A stretch of DNA of 64,000 bases from Adiantum capillus-veneris (Eukaryota > Streptophyta > Polypodiopsida > Polypodiales > Pteridaceae): NCBI GenBank assembly GCA_014529385.2, contig CM043967.1, forward strand, positions 79,009,278 to 79,073,277. The letters are read 5' to 3'. This document shows, piece by piece, positions 10,831 to 22,694 of the stretch. Position 1 is the stretch's first letter. Each line of letters begins with the position of its first letter. The notes under the pieces were generated by a model, which had not been told where the DNA came from, did no database searches, and worked only from the letters and a program-made list of their open reading frames with translations. A program made the position numbers and the translations under genes.

Positions 10831-12158
10831 ATCCCGAAAAAAATGTGGGCCTGCTTGTCCGGCATGAGCTTGCTCAAGAATTGGTATATATTCACTTTTT
10901 GTGGCACATATTTGCAAATGGTTATCCTATGATCGCTTTTAGAGGTGGTCCTTAATTATCACGTAGCTTTCTACTTCAGCATGAAAGTATCTCTTCTGAA
11001 TTTACTCATCCCCTCTGGCAAGACACCTTTTTTTAGATAATCCATAATGTACGAACTCCACTTGGGTGCTACTGCTACTCTGAATAATGTTGCATGTTCT
11101 ATAGGTTCTTGGTTAATTTACACAACTATCACATGAACTAATATATTCATGACACTTGGTTGCATATTGGGCCAGTATACACCAGTTCATATCACTCAAT
11201 GTAATGTTTGCACTTTCCCTTTGTGAATCCCCATTGGTTGCACATGAGCTTTCCTGAAGTACACATTATGTTCATCTGGCTCTATACAAAGCCTCAATAT
11301 TCCATCACCCCCCTACTTATATAGCATTCTAGATATTATCACACTTGTGTTCTTCCCATCACTGATGGTTGTCTCTAAATCTGCAATGACCCAATGGTGA
11401 GCAAAGATATGACATGTTCAATCCACCTCAATACCATCTCAATACTGAATAGATAAGAGTTGAGCACGTCATTGTCAACTCCGTTCAATGCTTTCCCAAG
11501 AGTCAATCTAGACAAATGGTCACTCTGCTGATGTGTAGTCTCCTTTTGACTACGATAGTGAAATCAAACTCAATCAGTATCATAAACCATCAAACAATAT
11601 GTTTTGTATTGCATGGTTTGTTCACTAAGTATAATAGTGCCTAATGATCCACAAAGAATAAAAATTAATCGGAAAGGTTATGTCTAAATGTTTTCACAGC
11701 ATACACCATTCCTAGTCGTTCTTTTTTCATGGTCTATAATTTTTTTCTGCACTATTGAGTTGTCTGCTGGAGTAACATATGGGAAAATCCATATTGTCCT
11801 CTCCATGCTGCTAAGGTGCATTTGATATAAATGTTGATGCATCGACGTGAACATGAAATATCTTATTCCAATCGAAAGCGTTCAGAATTGGAACAAAAAT
11901 CAATCTCTGCTTTAATTTCCAAAATGCTTCCTCACACTCATTGCTCCACTAAAACTTTGTGATAAGAGCATAGAGAGGCTTGGAAATGATTGCATACATA
12001 TAGATGAATCTTCTATAGTAACCACAGTGGCCCATAAAGGCTTGTACCTCTCTAACTTTTGTGGGTCTTGGAAGAGAAACAATCACTTGTATCTTTTCAA
12101 GATCTGTGGAGATGCCATTCTTGGACAATTTGTGCCCTAAAATCTTTCCATGTCTTAC
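10831..12158 (-). mobile_element. Ty3/gypsy RNase H and RT C-terminal remnant
   Basis: Read on the minus strand, 12150-11900 shows the end of a gypsy RT: ILGHKLSKNGI, a KIQVI stretch, HCGYYRRFI and ECEEAFWKLK. Many stops follow through the RNase H region (11900-11500). It is colinear with the integrase to its left, so 9843-12158 is one decayed minus-strand element cut at 12158 by a copia LTR. 10831-11500 is too degraded to assign by motif. Confidence 0.6.
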
Positions 12159-12160
12159 CT

Positions 12161-12388
12161 ATTGGAATTAGGGTTGCAGGAAAACACACACAGCTTGAAG
12201 AAGAGAAAGGAAGCTCAAGGCACACAACGAAGAGTGTATTACTTAATGTGCAATGGAAAGATAAGATAGCCCTAGAGTGATGGGAGTATATACAATGCAT
12301 GGGGTGAAAAATCTCCTAGTGAGGGAAACAATGCCCCAACGGTCCTAAGCGTGTTCACACACATCACTGCCACATGTATATGGTAACA
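12161..12388 (-). mobile_element. Copia family A 3' LTR (solo end of truncated copy)
   Basis: It matches the family LTR that begins TGTTGGAATTAGGGTTGCAG and ends CATGTATATGGTAACA on the plus strand; here the first bases are changed. The polypurine tract lies next to it (plus strand AATCCCCCCTAGGAG), which makes it a 3' LTR on the minus strand. Confidence 0.8.
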
Positions 12389-12960
12389 AATCCCCCCTAG
12401 GAGTGATGCAGGAACAAGAGCTAGTACATAGAGTATGGGGAAGTGCCATGCCTTGAGGACATGATCAGTCCACAAAGGAGAGTATGCCCAAATCTGTGCG
12501 AAAAGATTCAAACTTCTCGCGATACAATGCCTTTGTGAAAAGATTTGCAAGGTTGTCATGTGTTGGTACATAAGCCAAGATGATCTCTCCTGCTGAGAGC
12601 CTCTCCCTTACATAGTGGTAATGCACATCAATGTGCTTTGTGCGAGCATGAAAAATTGGGTTCCTTGCAACTTCCAATGTGCTCTAACTGTCAGTGTTGA
12701 TAGTGTCAGCAATGTCCTATCCAACACCCAAATCAGCCATAAGGTGTCTGAGCCACACACACTCAACCATAGCTATGAAGACTACCATGTACTTATCCTC
12801 ACAAATGGAAGTGGCCATAGTAATTCCATTGGGATAAAAACAATCCAAGATGTAAAGTGCAACTCAAGTAGCAAAAAATCCTCTTGACAGCCTGCCAATG
12901 CTTAGACTCTGGGCTATGCATGAATATGCTAACCTGTGAGACTGCAAACTGAATATCCGG
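12389..12960 (-). mobile_element. Copia family A RNase H C-terminal fragment
   Basis: The minus frame at 12465-12677 carries HARTKHIDVHYHYVRERL and YVPTHDNLANLFTKAL, the end of copia RNase H. The fragment continues to NTRPDIQFAVSQVS near 12960 with stops, and is cut there by the junction described at 12951-13158. Nothing else of the element remains on this side. Confidence 0.8.
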
Positions 12961-13158
12961 CCTCGTGTTGCTTGTTAGAGACTCACAACCCTAACGAATA
13001 TTTAGTACAAGAAACATGCAGTATAAAGGAAAGAAACTACACAAGATTGTAGTTGAATATCCGGCCTCGCGTTGCTTGTTAGGGACTCACAACCCTAACA
13101 AATATTTAGTACAAGAAACATGCAGTATAAAGGAAAGAAACTACACAAGAGTGTACAT
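12951..13158. repeat. Tandem duplication, 104-bp period, across a TE-TE junction
   Basis: GAATATCCGGCCTCG starts at 12951 and again at 13055, each followed by about 90 nearly identical bases. The unit includes the last few bases of the copia fragment and the adjoining gypsy-side sequence, so the duplication formed after the two elements were joined. Confidence 0.8.
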
Positions 13159-13194
13159 TAAATCATAGAACTATAAAGAATATGAACAATAGAC

Positions 13195-14739
13195 ACCATC
13201 CCCTAGGATAGCATCCTCATGTTGGAGAGGAGAGAAAAAAATCTTCTTTGTGGAAATAGCTTTGGACATGAAGCATCAACTTCCCAATCAAGGGAGTAAC
13301 GGAGGCTTGCTATCCCTTGAAAGCTGTGTCATTCATTACAATATCTCCAATCTCAAAATCTTGAATACCCAACTTGGTGGCCAACTCCGTTGGTGATATG
13401 AAGTTGTGAGTAGGGCCAGGGTCAAACAAGATGAAGGAATCATGCTCCCTTACCTTTTCCCAACAATAAAAGAGAGTTGATCCTTTGCAATGAGCATCCT
13501 CTTTTGGAGCTTCAATGGTGGAAGCCAGAGGAGTCTCATTGCGAGCATTTTTCTTGGGGCAAGAACGATAGCCATGTCCTTGCTCCCCACACTTAAAACA
13601 CTTATGGTCCTTGCAAAAAGCTTCAAGCTCTTCAAGAGAGAGTTTTTGTTTGACTTTGTAAGCTCCCTTCTCCTTGGACCGATGATTTTTGTTGTTGTTG
13701 TTGTTGGAAGTGCCTTGGGAAGAATTTTCGGTATTCGTTTCCCCCTTTGCATCATTTTTGTCTTTGTTTTCCATGGGCTTGAAATCTCTTCTAGCCCCTT
13801 CTTGGAAATTGATGTGTGAAACAACCATGGTGTGATGGACTACTTCGGTGATAGAACCAAACCGTTGAGAGTTGACATATTTGGCCATCTGTTCACGTAA
13901 TCCCACACAGAATTGTTGCTTTTGCTCGGCGAAGTCTATCTTTTGGAAGACAATAGCCTTCATATGTAAATCCCAAAACCTGTCTACATATTTGTGGATA
14001 GAATCATGAGAGAGAAGCTTCAAGCTATACCATTCGGTGAGCACTTTGTCCTTTGCATCGCTTGCAAGGAATTGCTTCATGATGGAAACTTGTAGAGTTT
14101 TTCATGTCTTTGGGGCTTCTCCATTTCCCCCAAGGCTATCCCACCATCAATGAGCCGATTTCTGGAAGTGCAGAGCTACATGGTGTAGCTTGGAGGACTC
14201 TGTGAAGCCCTCGTCTCCAAAGGCCACATCAAATTGTTGGATGGATCCCAATACTTTATCGGTGACACCAAAGGTGCCATCATAGGTGAAAAAAGAGATA
14301 CTCTTTCCTTCCTCTTTGAACTTCTTGAGCTTTTGTGACCTTCGCCATGCAGGGTACGTTTTGCGATGTCCTCCCTTCTTGTAGTCTCTATAAGAAGAGC
14401 CATAGCTTTCATCGGAAGAGGAGGAAGGAGAAGAGGGTGACGTATTTCTTGTCCTTTTCTCCCTTTGGGGGTCTCTTCAAGAGGCCTCCTAAGCTCTCTC
14501 TCCTCTTGGAGAGGAAGATAAATCCCATAAGTGTGAAGTTGTTGAGTAACTTTGACTTGCAAAGCAAGGTTGCCAGTATCTTGCTGCAACCTAGTAACGA
14601 GATGATTGACAAACATGGAGGCATCATCATTATCACCTTCATGTGCAAAATAAAAGCTATCAATGTTCATTCTACTTTCTTGGTTATTGTCAACCATGCT
14701 AACAAAATTTGTGTAATTACTTAGTGTATGCTTTGGCAA
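13195..14739 (-). mobile_element. Ty3/gypsy gag-protease (truncated element)
   Basis: The 5' gag part (14739-14080) is frameshifted, starting MVDNNQESRMNIDSF. An open frame of 256 codons (14080-13310) begins MKQFLASDAKDKVLTEW and includes the gag core, an Asn-rich linker, the knuckle CFKCGEQGHGYRSC (C-X2-C-X4-H-X4-C) and a protease start FDPGPTHNFIS, where canonical elements have DSGATH. Protease continues past 13310 with weak frames to about 13195 (QHEDAILG) and stops. RT, RNase H, integrase and the 3' LTR are missing. It is inactive. Confidence 0.85.
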
Positions 14740-15095
14740 TTCAAAACCTTAGTTGCCACTACTCTTAGCCTTTGAAAATCGGCACTTAAGTATCTACACC
14801 CATGGCTCAAAGTGATTAATGATAGAGAGTAGTGGAGTGGGTCTAATATAGGAAAATTGCCGAGGGCTAGCTCCTTTTAGAATTCTTATGGCTCAATAAT
14901 GGTAAAGCCTGGCAAGTCTAAAAAAAACCCATTATTAATTCCAAAGCTCCCGAGGTGTGCACCATATCCACATAGTGGGATCAACAAAACCAATAATAGA
15001 TCCCAATCCCACTTACCCTAATATAATTAACAAAATCAACCATTTATAGGCTACTTAAGGACCTCTCTTCTTAAGAAAGAAAAGAGAAACCAAAT
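14740..15095 (-). other. Untranslated leader of the gypsy gag element
   Basis: Lies between the gag start and a primer-site-like motif at 15096-15107. Non-coding. Confidence 0.45.
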
Positions 15096-15107
15096 TCTCT
15101 CATACCA
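15096..15107 (-). promoter_or_regulatory. Degenerate primer-binding site
   Basis: Minus-strand TGGTATGAGAGA differs at two positions from TGGTATCAGAGC, the common plant site for initiator Met tRNA. It sits one base inside a TG...CA bounded block. Confidence 0.5.
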
Positions 15108-15108
15108 A

Positions 15109-16660
15109 TGTAATGGAAATGGCCTATTAACTTCAAGAGTAGCAGAAATTAGAGAAATTACTTTTTGGAAAATTACCTTGAGAGCATAGCGGGTGAAGTT
15201 AATTGATGGTAGCAACATAAACATAGCATTTAGTTAACTTGGCATGAACAATACTTTTGCAAGAGAGAGAGAGTTTAGAGAACATGACAATAGTTGAGGA
15301 CTGGATTTATGTGGAGTTGTTCCCCCCTCCAATAGGCATTTGTATTATGGTTTCTCCCATCAAGAGAGACTTGTTACAATACAATCTTTGTGTCCCTTGT
15401 GACCTAGGTGATGCAATGAGGATGGAAAGCTTCATGGATCACGGGCATAACATAAATTTTTTGGAAAGCATTAACTATCCCAAGCTTCAGTCCCAAGACC
15501 TCAAACACCTTCAAACGTGGAGAGAGCTAGCAAGGAATGAGTCTAGGGAAGAGGAAGAAGAAACATCTCATAGGAGAAAGAACTAGTTACTCACTTATCA
15601 TCACTCTTCTTGCTAGCATACATAATATCATAGTAATGAAGATGGAGAAGATGGCAAGCTTAAGCATTGAATCATGGCTCTTGGTTGGATTTGCATTCCA
15701 TAGCCAAGAGTGTCGGTGTAGGCTCTCAACCTCTCTACTTGCTTGAAGAAGGAGAGGGAGATCTTGCACTTTGCAAAATACACAATGAGAGTGTGTGTGG
15801 AAGAGTATACCCCTCAAGAAACCCACTAGCTTGCTTTGGTCGACCCCCCCTTGTAGCTCATGCTTGAAGTTCAATGGACCCCTCTTGGCCTAGCCAAGAG
15901 GGCATACCACAAGCAAGGGCATATCAAGCAACAAGGGTAGCCTTGGGACAAGTGTCCCCCTTTCCCCTTTGAGAGAGAGGACATTCTAAAACAATTATTT
16001 AAATCCATGAAATTATCATTGGACCCCTTGGAAGGCCAAATAATAGGCTTTAGGCACCCCATGAGGGTAACCTAGCTAGGGGCTTGACATGAGTCCTACT
16101 TGTCTCTTGGGCAAGGGGTGCCCTTTGGGAGAGAGAGTGGTCAAGCAACCATCCCCCTTCTTGCATGACTCGCCCCCTCCTTGTAGGGATATGCATTGAC
16201 TTTTATGACACCTCAAGCCCCTCAACCTTGGACCCAGTTCTCACCACAAGCTTGGCCCTTAAGCCCCTCAATCTTGGGCTGGGTTCCCACCTCATGTGCA
16301 TCCCTAGCGTCTCAGGCATGACAAGCACCTCAAGCATCTCAATCATCAATCACTTCAGGCATCTCAAGCATCTCAGTCATCAGGCATGACAAGCACCTCA
16401 AGCTTGGGCCAGGTTCCCACCTCAAGCATAGCCCCAGCTTACCAAAGGTCAAAGGACTTTGAACACTAACTATTAGAGGTCTTCAATGAAGCTAACCCTA
16501 AGGTCTTTAAGCTCCATTGGTTAGCCTTTCTCTTTGACAGACCATCTCTCATTTGGGCCCCTTTACCATTGGCCCCGTGCTGAGATAGATCTATAAGCAC
16601 GTGTCTATATCCTAACCCTTGTTCTTGTTTATTGTCCCACATTAAATGATACATTTAACA
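15109..16660 (-). mobile_element. Probable 5' LTR of the gypsy gag element, about 1.55 kb
   Basis: On the minus strand the block would start TGTTAAATG (16660) and end CCATTACA (15109) beside the primer site. That is the expected TG...CA form and position. There is no second LTR for comparison, so the outer edge is a guess. Frames inside are short and unconvincing. Confidence 0.4.
16313..16403 (+). repeat. CAGGCATGACAAGCACCTCAAGC direct repeats
   Basis: Copies begin at 16313 and 16381, with shorter CTCAAGCATCTCA and CATCTCAG variants between. This is a small degenerate tandem region inside the probable LTR. Confidence 0.65.
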
Positions 16661-18491
16661 TGAGAAAATCATTTGGGTTGGTTAGATATTAGATTTTATG
16701 ACAATGGTTGCACAACAACCTTCACAAAAATGACGTATTGACTAATCAAGATACACATAGAATGTGGATGATATAGCCTATAGCCCCTATTATCCTAATT
16801 TTCACCACCACAAATACATTTCACATCCTTACCATTGAATATTTTGCATTATTTGTAAGGAACTATGCATGGGCAAATCAACCAACGTCACTCAAGTGAG
16901 CAATAGAAGGATTCTTGCCATGGCAAGCTTCACATAGATGATAGATTACAAAGCCTTTAACACTAGGTTGGTAACCTAACTGGACATAAAAGTGTCCTTT
17001 CAGGGTTTTGAAAAAAACCTCCAGAACCATAGTAGATCCATTCATTTTGTAAAAACCTTTCATGAGGTTATAGTTCAAGGCCTACTACACATGGAAAAAA
17101 TAAGAAACTTGTAAAATTTCTCATCTTTTGGTCACACCAAGCCTCCAAAGTTGATGGACCAGTACATTTTCATCAAAAGAGTCATTTCTTACGTTTTGTT
17201 GCATAAAAATAAGATTAGGGATTTTTGTAGGACTTGAGATAAATTCCCTAGTTAACTTCAATGGGTTGGTGATAAGAACATATGATTGCTTCTCACTCAC
17301 TATTTTTTTTTTTGCCAAAAAAAATAGGTACAAAAAAGTTGAATTTTTACCATTCTGCAAACCTATCATCAAAGTTTCTATAGCCACGCTCAATACAAAT
17401 AATATATGCATGTTTTCTTAGTTCCCTATTGTCCTTTAGGTTCATAAGGAGCCATGGAGCATGTCAAAAGAATAATACATCTCTTACCAAGGGGAATCTT
17501 GGGGACAAAGATGAAGTACTAAATATAGCAAACATGAAAAAACTGGGTTCAACATTATGAGTTGTAGAATCCCATAGAAACTATTCAATATCTAGCCAAA
17601 TTTGATCCTTATGACTAGATATGGTTACTACCTACAAAATGCATATAGTTGTCACAAGAAACTAACAATATTGAAAAAGCTATACTTGATATACTAGAAT
17701 GTTTTGTTTTCTTCTATAATTGAAAAATCAACCATCGTTGTCTACTATGCAAAATAGGGTATTAGGTGCCCCAAAACTCAAGGAATATTAGCTTTACGTT
17801 ACAATATGCGACATAGAAAATCAAAACTGCATTTGGATATCATGAAAGCCACCAAAAAAATCATAGAAGAGCTAAAATTGGCTTAAAAACAGGATTTGAC
17901 AATTTTTGTAATTTGGTCATAACTTACAACTTTAGCATTTATTTCTCCCTAGAAGCATCAGGACATGTTGAGGACTACTAAAGATAGTTCTCTAGCATTA
18001 TAGACCTCACAAACATGAATTCTAGAGTGGTATAGTCGTAGAAAGTTGAAAAAAGCCAAAAACAGGACACGTTTTTTCACAGAGTTTAGGTTGTGAAATG
18101 TTGTGCAAGGACAAGGTTAAAGATGGAATTGATATTCCAAAAAAATGTCGAGTTTTTTTCAGGTTATGAGAAAACTTTCTAGACAGATAGCACCTCAAAA
18201 TCCACTTTGAAACTCTTGACATAATTCAAGGAAAATGGTCACTTAACAGGACATAAAAGTGTCCCATTACCAACCTAGTGTTAAGGAAAACTTGTTGAGT
18301 ACATATGCAACACACATAATAGCCCCCAAAAAATATGCATGTTGGAAAGATTGACTTATGACCATGCATAATTCCATCTCCTGAAATGACATGGTTTTTT
18401 TTTTTAGAAACATCATTTTCTTGAGGCATATACAACACTTGGAATTTTATCCCACAAAATTCCAAAAATGTACTAAGTTCTTTAGGCATAT

Positions 18492-18495
<4 letters not shown>
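16661..18495. other. Non-coding AT-rich block framed by inverted repeats
   Basis: No convincing gene. 18-bp exact inverted repeats lie at 16957-16974 and 18267-18284. The motif GGACATAAAAGTGTCC occurs beside both, at 16982 and 18249. A decayed DNA transposon is possible, but I see no transposase or clear target duplication. Confidence 0.4.
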
Positions 18496-18538
<43 letters not shown>

Positions 18539-18560
18539 CCCCCCCCCCCCCCTCCCCCTC
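18496..18560 (+). repeat. (CT)n then poly-C microsatellite
   Basis: About 20 CT units followed by about 17 C with one interruption. Frames through it on either strand are artefacts. Confidence 0.9.
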
Positions 18561-19554
18561 GGGGGGCTTGATCTAAATGAGGGTACAATACAATCAAACA
18601 CATGTTCAATCATAATATGAAATATATATTTCCATCATCAATCATTGTGATATCTACCTGGAGTGCCCGTATTCTATCTTTACATATTGTATATATATGT
18701 GGTGGAAATAATTGTGCTATCTACCATATTTTATAGCAAAAAGTAGAACTACCCTTTTAGAGGCTCAAAGGGGCCTTGCTTGGACTAGACATTTTTTGGC
18801 TAGGAAGATGAAAAACCTAACAAACACATGTTCAACCTCCTTTAAGGAAAAAACCTAAGGATTAGAGTCCTTTTTTGAAAAACTCAAAAGATGCACATTT
18901 TAATGATCATCAAAAGAGTAGACATTATTACTACTTTCACAAGATCTTCTCTCATCCTCATCTTTGATTAGAGGTTGTTACCAATGATAGGGCTAGAATT
19001 ACTTGAATCAAGAAAAGGATTATAGGTTTTCATTTGGCTTAGATTTTGGCATAGCCTCTAAGTGAAGGGGAGATTAAGGACACCATTAGTAAGCGCTTAA
19101 AAGCGAAGACTTAAGGCCTAGATACTCTTCCAAATGAATTCTATGTACTTTAAATAGAGTTTTTGGTCCTTGATACTCTCTTGTTCTAGCAAGAATCCTT
19201 GAGAGAAGGAGCTCTTTTATCTCATTGATCAATACATGGATCATCAAGCTTGTTCATAAGAAAGGGGATAGGGATGAACTAAGAAACTAGAGGCTTATAT
19301 CATGTTTGAGTTCTATCTACATGATTTTTTCCCTTTCTCTAGCTAGGATAATTCCCCCTTAGTGGACATCATGATTCTTAAGTAGAAAGGGTCTGTCAAT
19401 GGGGGATACATTGATGGCCGGCTTTCGAAACCATGTCCATGAGAACCACACCCTAAGGAAGGGAGGGGTTTTGTTACCAAGAAAAAAAAAAACAAAGAAA
19501 AGGCCCTTGCCAATTACCATACCCCTTTTCCAAAGTTAACCACCAGTGGGGCGC
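18561..19554. other. Intergenic, nothing recognised
   Basis: AT-rich sequence without a long frame, RNA gene or element motif that I can support. Confidence 0.35.
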
Positions 19555-19730
19555 CGCTAGGTTGGCCACACCCCTCCAATATCACCACAAGATGATCTCT
19601 CTCTCAGTGCCCATCCCTGCCTATATTCCCTACACACGTGCTGCATCATCCGGCCGGTAGGCACCGTTGGTATCTCTGCCACTTCAGCCCGAAGGGCCGC
19701 CAATGATAGTATCCTCCCTCTCTCTCCCAA

Positions 19731-19762
<32 letters not shown>

Positions 19763-19810
19763 CACCCTCCAACCACGGCGGGCCATACCCCCACCTCTGC
19801 TCGTCCTCAT

Positions 19811-19842
<32 letters not shown>

Positions 19843-20720
19843 TTGGAAGTAACCACGGCGGGCCTTAGGGCAACTATCACCTCACCCTACCTCAATCTCT
19901 CTCACCCTCTAACCCCCCATCATATCCTCTCTCTCTACCCTATCTCCTCCCAACCCCCATCACTCTCTCTCCCTTCCCTCCCTTGGTGGGAAACTCACCC
20001 CCCCCCCCCCCTACCTACTCTCTCTCCTCCTCTCGTTGACTACCCCCCCCCTCTTTCCTCCTTGTCATGCCCGTTGTCCACTACCCCGCCCCGCGGGCCT
20101 TGCGCTCCTTCCCTCCTACTGCACATGGTTCTGCAACACCCCAACCCTATCCTCATCCCCCTCCCCCCCCCCTCACCATCTCCCCACTCTCACTCCCTCT
20201 CGTGCCCTGTCTCGTCTGTGCCCTGTCCGGCTCCACAGCACCGCAAGCTCGCGCACCCTCCACTGCCACAACCGCTATGCACCCACACACACACACTCAC
20301 TACGCACCCACGCGCTCCCGCGCCCACACACACACACACACACACCCTTTTTTCACCATCCTCAACCCCCCCATTTTCTGCGTCGTCTACACTGCCCGAA
20401 ATCGATATATATATATATATATATATTGCATACAAGCCATTCCCACCGCACGCTTGCACACACATACAAATACATACACACCCCCGCATATACGCACCAC
20501 AAATACAAAAAGAAAACCCGAAGAAGGTCTACAATTACGACATCAACGAAAAAGAAGGAGGACTGAAAGCACGCGCCGCCAACAACAAAAAAGTGAAATG
20601 TGCCGAAGGCATGCCCCGGCTGACCCCAAAAAGAAGTACTCTCTACACCGACGCACCGGCAACACACCATTTGCCAGCAACACGCAACCACGACGCCATC
20701 TTCAGTAAATTATAGGATAT
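19555..20720. repeat. Pyrimidine-rich low-complexity region with (CT)n, poly-C, (CA)n and (AT)n
   Basis: It contains (CT)n at about 19733-19761, 31 C at 19812-19842, CT/C-rich runs to 20180, (CA)n at about 20281-20346 and (AT)n at 20404-20427. Long Pro/Ser/Thr/His-rich frames on the plus strand are by-products of composition. ACCACGGCGGGCC occurs at about 19776 and 19853. Confidence 0.85.
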
Positions 20721-21512
20721 TTTCATCATTTCTTCAGTTTTCACCAAGCCATTGTAAAAAATCCCACTTTGTAAATTTTCTCTCTCTTGGTGATGGTCAC
20801 AAAGGCCCACCTAGAGATTGTCATCTTTTAATAGCCTCCCAAAAAAAAGCAAGGGTCAACCACACCGGGCCCACCACTTGCTTTGTCTCCTCGATTAAGC
20901 TTACCCTAATCACATTGGGATTACCATAATCCAAGCAGCCAACACCTATAAATTGGCACTGAGAGGTCACTATCGGGGGGGGGGGGGGGGCAGTCCATGA
21001 GGAGTCAGCATTTGGTAGAGTATAGTGGGAAGAATTGACACTATCACCATCACGGGGAGGGGGTTTGTGTGTTAGGTTTGCCTTGGGAATTGCACCATAC
21101 TAAGGGAACCACATCCATCTCTCAACTCCAATGGTCGATGCACACACGTATACACGCTCTTGGTAGCCAGCTTCACAGTCATTGAGTCATCTTAGAGAAC
21201 GCACCAAGTAGTTTGCACCACCTCCTCTCCCTACCTCTCTACCACCACGGCGTGCCATTTGTAAATACTGCAAAAATAATTCTCCCTCACACGCCCCGAG
21301 GGTTTTCATCATTTGCAAATCTCTCTTTCTCTATGTGTGTGTGTGTGTGTGTGTAAGTTTGCGGTGTTCATATCATCGTGGTTTGCGTCCTAGCCGCTCA
21401 AAGCTAGGTGGTGCCCCCTGTTCGCTTTACCGTGGCAGGCTCGAGGCGCGCCATCCGGTCCCCGGCGTTTTAGAGGCCGTCGGGGCTCGGGGTTCGCTTT
21501 GCTCCCGTCATT
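20721..21512. other. Non-coding; possible gypsy 5' LTR end
   Basis: It contains 16 G at 20975-20990 and (GT)n at about 21334-21353. The GC-rich part (21380-21512) runs into a primer-site-like motif at 21513, so it may be the end of the 5' LTR of the gypsy element that follows. The LTR start was not found. Confidence 0.35.
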
Positions 21513-21585
21513 TGGTGCCCCCACTAAGGAGGGCTTTCTAAGACCCTTCAGTTTACATTGTTGAAAGTGATGCCCACTATCAATC

Positions 21586-22431
21586 ATGGATGAATGGCTG
21601 AAGGAATTTTCTAACTGGAGGACGAAAGAAGAGGAGATGAAGGAGGCACTAGCCGCCTTCAATGAGGTGCTACTGCCAGGCTACAGTGTCATCAGCATTC
21701 AAGAGCAGCGAAGGCAGCGAAAGGGCTGAAATCATCTACATCGACATTCATCGCGAAGAAGTCATTCACATCAAAGAAGGGAAGAAAACGGTGAGGCCTC
21801 TTTTCCCTAAAGAAACTATAGTCAAAGTTATAACTCCAAAGTGGCCTAAAGGGGATGCTGGAGCCAAAGGTAAGGAGAAGATAAGCCAGTTTGGAAACAC
21901 ATGACCCCGAAGGGAGGAGCATCTGGCCAAGCAAGTGCTTCAAGCTCAGAAAGCCAAGTTGTACCCAGCTTGCCAAAGAGGAAATCATCCGAAGCTAAGC
22001 GGCAGAAGGTCGCCTACCGATTTGCACGAGGCATGCGAGTGCTACCAATCCACTTCGACAATCCGAAAGAAGAAGTGGTAAGAAGATTCCCATGTCCTAG
22101 AGAAGAGTGGTTCGGTTACTGCTCTCACTGTTTTGGAAAGCGAGTGGAGAATCTTCCTCCTCTCCCTGTACAACTTATCCTGAAGAAGCTTTCTACCACA
22201 AGAGAAACCCAGTGGGCTGGGGACAAGTTGCAATTGAATGGAGTAGAATTCATGCAACACGCCGACTACGGAAATTACCTACAATTGCTGTTAGCCAAGA
22301 GGCTGGGAGTGGTCAGACGCGTCGCCATCACCCCGTACGTGCTGAGCAACGAAGGAAAGGTAGAGCCCATGAAAGGCGATCACCTCTTGTGGATGTGCCG
22401 AATAATCAACACTAGCACGGTAAGAGTATAA
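21586..22431 (+). pseudogene. Leader ORF region upstream of gypsy gag (unknown)
   Basis: ATG at about 21586 opens MDEWLKEFSNWRTKEEEM, broken after about 45 codons and resumed in other frames. The best frame (21901-22431, 176 codons) has a basic start and a Trp/Cys-containing segment (EEWFGYCSHCFGKR), ending before gag at 22695. Standard gypsy elements have no such ORF here, though some plant lineages carry extra ORFs. I do not recognise its family. It could instead be an N-terminal extension of gag. Confidence 0.4.
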
Positions 22432-22694
22432 GTAAGTATTACACCCTCTGTGCATGATGGAAAATGGGCCGACGGCATTCCCGTTCAGATTCGTGCAACA
22501 TATGCATGTGAATATCTATGTAGATAGGAAAGTCTTCTACCAACAGAAGATCGTACACCTATTCGGTGCGGCGGTACTAGGAGAAATCCTCAATTCCCCA
22601 AACCCTATCATTCTCCTCATATTAGACTGTTAATGTAATGTAAAAAAATAATAAATAATAAAAAAAGAGGTTTGTAATTTCCTGAGTCAACACC

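Noticed and set aside
16957-18284. Confident DNA transposon
   Set aside because: No transposase, no clear target duplication and only 18-bp ends.
19843-20715. 290-codon Pro/Thr/His-rich plus-strand frame and overlapping frames
   Set aside because: Arises from CT-, C- and CA-rich low-complexity DNA; no conserved segment.
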